The position numbers and the translations under genes are program-made. From contig JAEZAD010000033.1 of the NCBI GenBank assembly GCA_023430565.1, positions 1 to 10,050 of the forward strand: 10,050 nucleotides of DNA. The letters are read 5' to 3'. The notes beneath the pieces were generated by a model. That model saw only the letters and a list, made by a program, of their open reading frames with translations. It was not told the origin of the DNA and did not search any database. The stretch comes from Verrucomicrobiota bacterium. GTDB taxonomy: Bacteria; Verrucomicrobiota; Verrucomicrobiia; Opitutales; Opitutaceae. Of the stretch, positions 1 through 5,805 are shown in pieces. Position 1 is the first letter of the stretch. The number at the start of each line of letters is the position of its first letter.

Positions 1-1470
1 GACGGCGAAAACTCCTCGCTCGGCCTCGCCGCCCTCGGCCTCGATTTCCGCACCGACGCCTTTCGCCTCTCCGCCGACCTCGGCTACCAGGATTTTAAGA
101 AGAACGCCTCGCAACCGAGCATCACCATCGGCGCCGGCCTCGCCATTCCGCCTCCCCCTCGCGCCGACCGCTCCGTCGCGCAGCCGTGGACGTATTCAAA
201 CGAACGCGACACCTTCGGCACGCTCCGCGCCGAATACGATCTCTCCGAAAACGTCACCGCCTGGCTCGCCGCCGGCGCCCGCGAAGGCCACGAGAGCGCC
301 ACGTTCTCCAACCCCACCGTCATCGACGCCGACGGCACCACCTCCGCCTACCGCTTCAACAACATCCGCGAAGACGACGTCACCACCGCCGAAGCCGGCG
401 TCCGCACCACGCTCAGCACGTCCGCCTTCTCCCACCAGCTCACCGCCACCGCTGCCACCTACGAGCTCGCATCCAAAAACGCCTACGCCTTCTCCAACTT
501 CGCCGGCTACGCCAACAACCTCTACGCGCCGACCGTCGTCACCGCCCCGGCCGCCGACTTCTTCACCGGCGGCTCGATGTCCAACCCGCTCGTCACCGAG
601 CGCGTGAAGACCTCCAGTTTCGCGATCGCCGACGCCATCTCCGCCCTCGACGCCCGTCTCCTCTTCACCGTCGGCGTCCGCTACCAGAAAATATCCACCA
701 GCAGCTACGACTACAACACCGGCGTCCTCGGCTCGAGCTACTCGAAGCACGCCGTCACCCCCGTCGGCGGACTCGTTTACAAATTCACCCGCCAACTCTC
801 CGCCTACGCCAACTACATCGAGGGCCTCTCGAAAGGCGACGTCGCGCCCGCCGCGTCCGGCTCCACGCCCGTCCTCAACGCCGGCGAAGTCCTCTCCCCC
901 TACAAAACCGAGCAGCTCGAACTCGGCCTCAAATTCGACGCCGGCCGCCTCGGCGGTTCCGTCAGCGTCTTCGACACCCGCAAACCCATCGCCGGCGTCG
1001 GCGCCGACAACCGCTTCCGCATCGTCGATCACCAGCGCCACCGCGGCCTCGAGCTCTCGGCCTTCGGCGAACTCGCCCCGTCACTCCGCATCCTCGGCGG
1101 CATCAGTTTCCTGGATACCGACGCCTCCGGCCGCGACGCCATCGGCGCGCCCGACACCCAGCTCAACCTCGGCCTCGAATACGTCGCGCCCTTCGTCGAA
1201 AACCTCTCCTTCGACGCCCGCGTGATCCACACCACCGAGCAGTTCGCCGACGCCGCCAACACCCAGCAGGTCCCCGACTGGACCCGCCTCGACCTCGGCG
1301 CCCGTTACGTCGTCCCGCTCGCCGCAAACCGCACGCTCACCCTCCGCGCCCGCGTCGAAAACGTCACCGACGAAAACTACTGGGCCTCCGCCGGCGGATA
1401 TCCAGGCGCCGGATACCTCACCGTTGGCGCCCCCCGCACGCTTCTCCTCTCCGCCACCCTCAACTTCTGA
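1..1470 (+). CDS. TonB-dependent siderophore receptor, C-terminal part (5' end outside window)
   Basis: The frame is open from base 1 to the TGA at 1468-1470, giving 489 residues without a start; the N-terminal plug domain lies upstream of the window. What is visible is beta-barrel: alternating short amphipathic strands with aromatic ends and long polar loops, a late stretch RVENVTDENYWAS typical of the last barrel strands of siderophore receptors, and a C-terminal strand ending in Phe (LLLSATLNF), the usual outer-membrane insertion signature. The segment YKTEQLELGLKFD near codon 305 is also characteristic of this receptor family. The family imports ferric siderophores across the outer membrane using TonB-ExbBD energy. 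The particular siderophore cannot be read from this part. Downstream Dps and PepSY genes support an iron substrate. Codon use matches its neighbours. The family is confident; the substrate is open. Confidence 0.93.
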   Translation, partial: DGENSSLGLAALGLDFRTDAFRLSADLGYQDFKKNASQPSITIGAGLAIPPPPRADRSVAQPWTYSNERDTFGTLRAEYDLSENVTAWLAAGAREGHESATFSNPTVIDADGTTSAYRFNNIREDDVTTAEAGVRTTLSTSAFSHQLTATAATYELASKNAYAFSNFAGYANNLYAPTVVTAPAADFFTGGSMSNPLVTERVKTSSFAIADAISALDARLLFTVGVRYQKISTSSYDYNTGVLGSSYSKHAVTPVGGLVYKFTRQLSAYANYIEGLSKGDVAPAASGSTPVLNAGEVLSPYKTEQLELGLKFDAGRLGGSVSVFDTRKPIAGVGADNRFRIVDHQRHRGLELSAFGELAPSLRILGGISFLDTDASGRDAIGAPDTQLNLGLEYVAPFVENLSFDARVIHTTEQFADAANTQQVPDWTRLDLGARYVVPLAANRTLTLRARVENVTDENYWASAGGYPGAGYLTVGAPRTLLLSATLNF

Positions 1471-1487
1471 TCCGCACCACCCTGTCA

Positions 1488-1507
1488 CCCGCCGCGCGAG
1501 CGGCGGG
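1488..1507 (+). terminator. Hairpin downstream of the TonB receptor
   Basis: A perfect 8-bp stem (CCCGCCGC pairing with GCGGCGGG) encloses a GCGA tetraloop, 17 bases after the receptor stop codon. No T-tract follows, so it may be a weak or factor-assisted terminator, or an mRNA 3'-end stabiliser. The position right after a stop codon favours a transcript-end role. Confidence 0.5.
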
Positions 1508-1745
1508 ACCGGGCCCCTGCACCGTTCACCGCATTGTGCACCAAATTCACCCCTGAGCCTGCTTCAGCTGCTCTTTCTCACCTTCAAGGCCACATCCCTG
1601 CCAAGTTGCCTTCGTTCACGACGACGCCGGCTTCTACGACTCCGCTACGCCCGCCCCGGCGACCCGATGAACGTCCACCCCGCCATCGGCCGGACATCCT
1701 GACGTGTATCCGGCTCGCGGATTCATCCCCATCCGCCGTTTTTCC
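1508..1745. other. Intergenic region, no clear gene
   Basis: This gap lies between the receptor hairpin and the next gene. It has poor coding character in all frames. An 11-codon ATG frame at 1667-1702 ends 43 bases before the next start, and a stop-free stretch at 1557-1670 has coding-like codons only near its end. I see no convincing promoter or Fur-like box. It is the likely place for a promoter of the downstream genes if they are not read through from the receptor. Confidence 0.4.
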
Positions 1746-2063
1746 ATGAACTCCCCGCCCGCCATCACCTGCGAAATCCGCGCCCGCCGCGCCGTGGAAT
1801 CCACCGCCCTCGCCTCGATTGCCCAGACCTGCGCCCGCGACACCGGCCAGCCCCTCGTCGTCGCCACCGCCCCGCCCAACCTCTCCCTTCGCGAGCCCGT
1901 CGTCACCCTTCGCCTCCCCGCCGAACTCGCCGCCAGCCAGCACCAGGTCTGGTGCCTCGCCTGCCGTCTCGCCTGCTTCTGCCCCGACGCCCGCGTGTCC
2001 GTGCTCGTCCTTGGCGCAAGCGCGTTTGCTTCCGATCCCATGAAGAACATCCGTTGCGCCTGA
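1746..2063 (+). CDS. Unrecognised small protein with a CxxCxxxCxC cluster
   Basis: This 105-residue frame has strong G/C bias at third codon positions and no family I recognise. The ATG at 1746 is preferred over an in-frame GTG at 1704, because codon bias begins after it. There is no signal peptide or membrane segment, so a cytoplasmic protein is likely. It has seven cysteines (residues 9, 29, 70, 73, 77, 79, 104), four of them packed as C70-x2-C73-x3-C77-x-C79 just before a hydrophobic stretch VSVLVLGASAF. Such spacing is compatible with metal or Fe-S binding, but that is inference. Only 17 bases separate its stop from the DUF6607 lipoprotein start, so the two are probably co-transcribed. 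Placement between a siderophore receptor and iron-related genes suggests an iron-linked role. Confidence 0.72.
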   Translation: MNSPPAITCEIRARRAVESTALASIAQTCARDTGQPLVVATAPPNLSLREPVVTLRLPAELAASQHQVWCLACRLACFCPDARVSVLVLGASAFASDPMKNIRCA

Positions 2064-2080
2064 ACCGTCGCCGCAACGCC

Positions 2081-3241
2081 ATGAAATTCCCCGCTCCCGT
2101 CTGCCTCTTCGCCTTCGGCGTCCTCCTCGCGGGTTGCCAACACGCGCCTCCGCCTCGAACCGCCGCCCAAGCTCCCGTTCTCCCACCCAACCACCCGCCC
2201 ACCGCCACGTCCTCCTACCTCTTCGGCTGGGGCGACGTGCCCTCCACCGTCGCCCAGCCACGCGGCGGCACCTCGCGCGGGTCCACCGTTACGCTCGCAC
2301 CCCCGCAATCCCTGCCGCTGCCCGCCATCGCCTCCGCGGCCAGCGCCTTCGAACGCGACCGCGCCGCCATCCTCGCGCTCGCCGGCGACTACAAGACCAG
2401 CTTTCACTTTCTCGAAACCCTCGGCCTCACTCCCGACTCCGCACCGTCGCGCCCGTATCATTCCTGGGCCACCGAGCACATTCGCGTCATCGAAGACACC
2501 GGCCGCTTCATCACCCTCCAGCACACGCTCGTGATGTTCTTCCAGCAGGCCGACGGCACCGCGTCCGCGCCGATGCTGCAGAAACACTGGCGTCAGGACT
2601 GGACCTACGAAGACACCGACCTCCACACCTTCCGCGGCGAACGCACCTGGGCGCGCCGCCAACCCGCGCCCGACGAATCCGCCGGCGCGTGGTCCCAAGC
2701 CGTTTTCCAGGTCGACGACTCGCCTCGCTACGAAGCGCTCGGCCGCTGGTCGCACGACGGCAATCGCTCGCTGTGGACTTCCGAAATCGCCTGGCGCCCA
2801 CTCCCGCGCCGCGAATCCAGCACCCGCCACGACTACGACGTGATCGAAGGCCGACACCAGATTCTCATTACACCCACGGGCTGGGTCCACGCTCAGGACA
2901 ACTGGAAACGCATCGCCGGCGAAACCGTCCCCGCCGCCCCGCCCCGCTACCTCGCTCACGAATCCGGTCTCGACCGCTACGAGCGCATCGCCGCCCCTTC
3001 CCTCGCCGCCGCCGATGCCGAATGGTCCGGCACCGCTCCCTACTGGTCCGCCGTTCGTCACGCCTGGCACGACGTCTTTGCGACCCACGACCGCTTCACG
3101 CTCCGCCCGACCGTCGACGGCCAGCCTCTTTTCGAGCTCCACTTCGCCTACGCCGCCGAACTGGCCGCCGGCCGCGCCTTCGATCCCGCCGACGCCGCTC
3201 GCCACGCCCGTGAAACCATCGCCGGGTTTCTCGTTCCATAA
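2081..3241 (+). CDS. DUF6607-family lipoprotein
   Basis: A 386-residue protein whose ATG at 2081 opens a lipoprotein signal peptide: basic start, hydrophobic core and lipobox LLAGC with C19 as the lipidated residue. After a proline-rich linker, the body from about residue 87 carries blocks I recognise from DUF6607: GDYKTSFHFLETL, YHSW, KHWRQDW (168-174), FQVDDSPRYE (209-218), LPRRE (241-245) followed by a Tyr/Asp-rich strand, and GWVHAQDNWKR. These conserved Trp/Arg/Asp-rich blocks are the family's core; the family has no established function. The product should sit in the outer or inner membrane facing the periplasm. It follows the Cys-cluster gene by 17 bases and precedes dps by 67 bases. 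The setting beside a TonB receptor, Dps and a PepSY protein suggests a part in iron or haem handling, which is inference. Confidence 0.88.
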   Translation: MKFPAPVCLFAFGVLLAGCQHAPPPRTAAQAPVLPPNHPPTATSSYLFGWGDVPSTVAQPRGGTSRGSTVTLAPPQSLPLPAIASAASAFERDRAAILALAGDYKTSFHFLETLGLTPDSAPSRPYHSWATEHIRVIEDTGRFITLQHTLVMFFQQADGTASAPMLQKHWRQDWTYEDTDLHTFRGERTWARRQPAPDESAGAWSQAVFQVDDSPRYEALGRWSHDGNRSLWTSEIAWRPLPRRESSTRHDYDVIEGRHQILITPTGWVHAQDNWKRIAGETVPAAPPRYLAHESGLDRYERIAAPSLAAADAEWSGTAPYWSAVRHAWHDVFATHDRFTLRPTVDGQPLFELHFAYAAELAAGRAFDPADAARHARETIAGFLVP

Positions 3242-3308
3242 ACGGCCTCCCGCTTCTTTCGTCCGCACCAGAGTTGCTAACCTCCCAACCTCCAACAAAC
3301 TCGTCCGC

Positions 3309-3794
3309 ATGAAACCGCTCGCCGAAACCTCCGCCAAATCCACCAAAGCCGATTCGCCCCTCGTTTCTGCCCTCAATCTCCTTCTCGCCGATTCCTACGC
3401 CTTGATGGCTCTCACCCACCACGCCCACTGGAATGTCGAAGGCCCCGGTTTCTTCGCCCTCCACAAGGCCTTTCAGGAACAATACGAGCACCTCTTCGAA
3501 GCCATCGACGAAATCGCCGAACGCGTCCGCGCCCTCGACTCCTACGCCCTCGGCGGCCTCCGCGCCTTCGCCAAGGAAGCCGGCATGGACGAATTCGCCA
3601 CCGGCTCCATCCCCGCCAAGGACTACGTCGCCTCCCTCATCATCGCCCACGAAAAGACGCTCAACGACGCCCTCGCCCTTCGCGACGCCGCCGGACACGC
3701 CAACGATCTCGAAACACAGGATCTTGCCATCGAGCGAATCACCTGGCATCAGAAGACCACTTGGATGCTCAAAAGCTATCTGAAATCCGTCTGA
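3309..3794 (+). CDS. dps: Dps-family ferritin-like protein (iron storage, DNA protection)
   Basis: This 161-residue protein matches the usual Dps length. Dps proteins form dodecamers that oxidise Fe(II), preferably with hydrogen peroxide, and store it as a mineral core. The inter-subunit ferroxidase site is visible: H40-W41-N-V-E-G-P, H52, D67 and E71 in the block AIDEIAERV. The residue 16 positions after H40, normally Asp or Glu, is Gln56. A Lys-containing N-terminus (K2, K10, K13) of about 17 residues could serve DNA binding. The ATG at 3309 is chosen because the homologous body starts near residue 16 and the frame upstream overlaps the preceding gene. No strong promoter is seen in the 67-base gap. 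Two hairpins follow. The Dps identity is certain; DNA binding is inferred. Confidence 0.95.
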   Translation: MKPLAETSAKSTKADSPLVSALNLLLADSYALMALTHHAHWNVEGPGFFALHKAFQEQYEHLFEAIDEIAERVRALDSYALGGLRAFAKEAGMDEFATGSIPAKDYVASLIIAHEKTLNDALALRDAAGHANDLETQDLAIERITWHQKTTWMLKSYLKSV

Positions 3795-3827
3795 TCGCCG
3801 CCTAACCATCTCTCCAACAACATCACT

Positions 3828-3850
3828 CCGCCGCGCTCCCCGCGCGGCGG
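3828..3850 (+). terminator. Hairpin downstream of dps
   Basis: A perfect 9-bp G+C stem (CCGCCGCGC pairing with GCGCGGCGG) has a 5-base TCCCC loop, 33 bases after the dps stop. Only TCCGTTT follows, so it lacks a clean U-tract. It is the first of two stem-loops in this gap. Confidence 0.55.
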
Positions 3851-3889
3851 TCCGTTTCGCCAAACTCCCTTTTTCACGACAAACCTTCT

Positions 3890-3914
3890 GCGCCGACTCA
3901 CCTCGGCGCTTTTT
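3890..3914 (+). terminator. Intrinsic terminator closing the dps transcript
   Basis: A perfect 7-bp stem (GCGCCGA pairing with TCGGCGC) with loop CTCACC is followed directly by TTTTT, the classic intrinsic terminator layout. It ends only 34 bases before the next ATG, so the promoter of the next operon must overlap or lie within it. Confidence 0.72.
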
Positions 3915-3927
3915 AAAGCCCCTCTGC

Positions 3928-3942
3928 TGAGACTGAGTTTCA
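3928..3942 (+). promoter_or_regulatory. Fur-box-like operator
   Basis: TGAGACT-G-AGTTTCA is a 7-1-7 inverted repeat with 6 of 7 arm positions symmetric. Against the classical Fur half-site scheme TGATAATnATTATCA it matches 11 of 14 defined positions; against the TGAGAATnATTCTCA variant it also matches 11 of 14. It ends 6 bases before the ATG at 3949. A TTTAAA at 3912-3917 could be a -10 element placing the operator at or just after the transcription start; I find no good -35. The downstream PepSY protein is a typical iron-regulated product, which supports Fur control. Binding is inferred. Confidence 0.55.
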
Positions 3943-3948
3943 CTCCTA

Positions 3949-4434
3949 ATGAACGCCACGACGCCCGTTCCGGCCGCCTTTTCGCCGCTTTCCGCCCCTT
4001 CGTCCGCCGCCAGCTGCCCCCTCAATCACGGCACGGCCGTCCTCGATCAGCTCCTCGCCGCCATCACCCGCGACCGCGCTGACGAATCCTTCGAACTCGC
4101 CCTCGACGCCGCCCTCGACTTTCGCCTGCTGCTCGCCGGCGACGCCGATGCCGATACGATCCTCTCCGGCTTCTTCCGCCTCCGCCGCATCGTCGAAGAG
4201 CGACACTACCTCGCCTGCTTCCGGCTTCGCCGCTGGCTCGAAAGCCAGTTCTGCGCCCGCGTTTTTCTCAACCGCTGCGAACCGCCCCGCACGCTCCCGC
4301 TGATTCTCGACCTCGCCAGCTGCGCCGATCTCCGCACGCGTTGCGCGTGCCTCGCCGCCGAGGACCTCCGCACCCTCCCGTGGGTCCGCGTCCAATTCGC
4401 CCGCGCCGTCGCGCCCACGCCCGCCTTCGCTTGA
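3949..4434 (+). CDS. Unrecognised seven-cysteine protein, first gene of a Fur-type operon
   Basis: This 161-residue protein has consistent G/C third codon positions and matches no family I recognise. There is no signal peptide or membrane helix: the Ala/Ser/Pro-rich first 20 residues lack a charged, hydrophobic export pattern. The body (residues 29-152) reads as mostly helical, with Leu/Arg-rich segments such as FFRLRRIVEERHY. Cysteines are at 23, 90, 102, 110, 125, 132 and 134, including C132-x-C134. The ATG at 3949 lies 6 bases after a Fur-like box, and the next gene, a PepSY-type membrane protein, starts 27 bases after its stop, so the two are probably one iron-repressed operon. It could be a cytoplasmic partner of the reductase or a metal-binding protein; neither is shown by the sequence. 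Confidence 0.75.
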   Translation: MNATTPVPAAFSPLSAPSSAASCPLNHGTAVLDQLLAAITRDRADESFELALDAALDFRLLLAGDADADTILSGFFRLRRIVEERHYLACFRLRRWLESQFCARVFLNRCEPPRTLPLILDLASCADLRTRCACLAAEDLRTLPWVRVQFARAVAPTPAFA

Positions 4435-4461
4435 CGCCCCCGGTCGCGCACCGCTCCACCC

Positions 4462-5682
4462 ATGCGCTTCCGCAAATTCCTTTTCTGGGTCCACCTCGTC
4501 GCCGGTCTCGTCGCCGGTCTCTCGATCGCCATCATGTGCTTCACCGGCACCGTCCTGGCCTTCGAAAAACAACTCGTCTCCTGGTCCGAACGCGACGCCC
4601 GCCGCATTACCCCGCCCGCTGAAAATCAGCCGCGCCTCTCCCTCGACGATCTCGCCGCTCGCGTCCGCACCGCCCATCCCGACGCCCGCCCCGCCTCGAT
4701 CGTCCTCTCCGCCGACCCCCGCGATGCCGTCGCGTTCTCCCTCGGCCGTGACCACACCGTCTTCGTCAACCCCTACACCGGCGCTGTCCAAAAACCTGCC
4801 TCCACCGCCGTCCACGATTTCATGCACGTCATGGTCGAGTGGCACCGCTTCCTCGCGCTCTCCGGCGACCACCGCCCCACCGGCAAGCTCATCAACGGCA
4901 TCTGCAACCTCGCCTTCTTCCTGCTCGCCGTCACCGGGCTCTATCTCTGGATGCCGCGCAACTGGTCCTGGCGCAGCGTCCGCGCACTCTCGCTCTTCGA
5001 CTGGCAGCTCCGCGGCAAAGCCCGCGACTTCAACTGGCACAACGTCATCGGTCTCTGGTCCGCGCCCATCCTCATCGTCCTCACGCTCACCGCGCTTCCC
5101 ATTTCCTTCCGCTGGGGCAACGCCCTCGTTTACCGCCTCGTCGGCGAAGAGCCTCCGGTCCGCGGCGGCCCGCCCGCCGCCTCCGCCGCACCCATCGAAC
5201 TGCCCCCGCCTCCCCCCGGCGCCCGCCCGCTCGCCCACGCTGCCCAATTCGCCGCGATTCAAAACGCGTTCCCCGGTTGGCAACAAATCACCCTTCGCCT
5301 CCCCGCGCCCGGCCGCGGCCCCGGCCCGGGTCCCCAAAATCGTGGCCAGGCGACGGGTGCTCCGGCCGACGCCCGCCCGCACTCCTCGGCCCCGCAGCCG
5401 CTCACGTTTCTCGTCAAACTTCCCGCCACCTGGCCGCGCACCGCGTCGACCACGGTCACGCTGAATCCCTACACCGGCGACCTCCTTCGCACCGAATCCT
5501 TTGCCGATCTCGGGACCGGCCGCCAGCTTCGCACGTGGACGCGTTTCCTCCACACCGGCGAAGCCCTCGGCTGGGGTGGTCAGCTCGTCGCCGGCCTCGC
5601 CTCCCTCGGCGGCTGCTTTCTCGCCTACACCGGTTTCGCTCTCGCCTGGCGCCGCTTCTTCCCCCGGAAAACCAACTCCTAA
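4462..5682 (+). CDS. PepSY-domain membrane protein, ferric-siderophore-reductase type
   Basis: A 406-residue inner-membrane protein of the PepSY-associated TM family, which includes iron-regulated PiuB-like proteins and the ferrisiderophore reductase FoxB. Helix 1 is about residues 7-34; a periplasmic PepSY-like region follows with NPYTG at 103-107. Helices 2, 3 and 4 are about 143-165, 195-216 and 374-398. A second NPYTG lies at 335-339. Between helices 3 and 4 is a Pro/Gly-rich insert (about 228-310) of low complexity. Histidines at or near helix ends, H11, H128 (EWHRF), H193 (FNWHN) and H364 (FLHTGE), are plausible haem ligands by analogy with FoxB. It is the second gene after the Fur-like box. 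Likely role: reducing imported ferric siderophore at the inner membrane. The family is confident; the reaction is inferred. Confidence 0.9.
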   Translation: MRFRKFLFWVHLVAGLVAGLSIAIMCFTGTVLAFEKQLVSWSERDARRITPPAENQPRLSLDDLAARVRTAHPDARPASIVLSADPRDAVAFSLGRDHTVFVNPYTGAVQKPASTAVHDFMHVMVEWHRFLALSGDHRPTGKLINGICNLAFFLLAVTGLYLWMPRNWSWRSVRALSLFDWQLRGKARDFNWHNVIGLWSAPILIVLTLTALPISFRWGNALVYRLVGEEPPVRGGPPAASAAPIELPPPPPGARPLAHAAQFAAIQNAFPGWQQITLRLPAPGRGPGPGPQNRGQATGAPADARPHSSAPQPLTFLVKLPATWPRTASTTVTLNPYTGDLLRTESFADLGTGRQLRTWTRFLHTGEALGWGGQLVAGLASLGGCFLAYTGFALAWRRFFPRKTNS

Positions 5683-5697
5683 GCCCGGCCGCTCCGC

Positions 5698-5716
5698 TCC
5701 AGCCTTCAGGCTTGGA
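5698..5716 (+). other. Bulged hairpin after the PepSY gene
   Basis: TCC-AGCCT and AGGCT-T-GGA can pair with a single bulged T and a tight loop, 16 bases after the PepSY stop. No U-tract follows. It may be a weak transcript end or part of the repeated intergenic sequence that continues to 5796. Confidence 0.3.
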
Positions 5717-5764
5717 AGTTCACTGGAGCTCGGATCACGGACCTTGGAGCTTTCCTCCTCGGCC

Positions 5765-5796
5765 TTCTTTGTGCTCTTTGCGTCCTTTGCGGTAAA
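5765..5796. repeat. Three-unit 9-base dispersed repeat (KDAK-type)
   Basis: Three consecutive 9-mers, TTCTTTGTG, CTCTTTGCG and TCCTTTGCG, are followed by GTAAA. Read on the minus strand this gives FTAKDAKSTKK, a low-complexity motif I recall from many spurious hypothetical proteins in environmental bacteria with large genomes. It is therefore best read as a copy of a dispersed intergenic repeat, not a gene. It ends 9 bases before the ATG at 5806 and so fills the normal RBS neighbourhood. Confidence 0.65.
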
Positions 5797-5805
5797 CCCG
5801 TCTCC

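Noticed and set aside
186..1556. 456-codon plus-strand frame rich in Arg and His
   Set aside because: It overlaps the TonB receptor in another frame; the composition (Arg/Pro/His throughout) is that of a shadow frame, with no recognisable domain.
1667..1702. 11-codon ATG frame before the Cys-cluster gene, as a leader peptide
   Set aside because: No RBS, no attenuator pair of hairpins and no amino-acid run; a frame this short arises by chance.
1634..3376. 580-codon minus-strand frame
   Set aside because: It lies opposite the DUF6607 lipoprotein and the Cys-cluster gene, which have clear family motifs or codon bias; composition is typical of a shadow.
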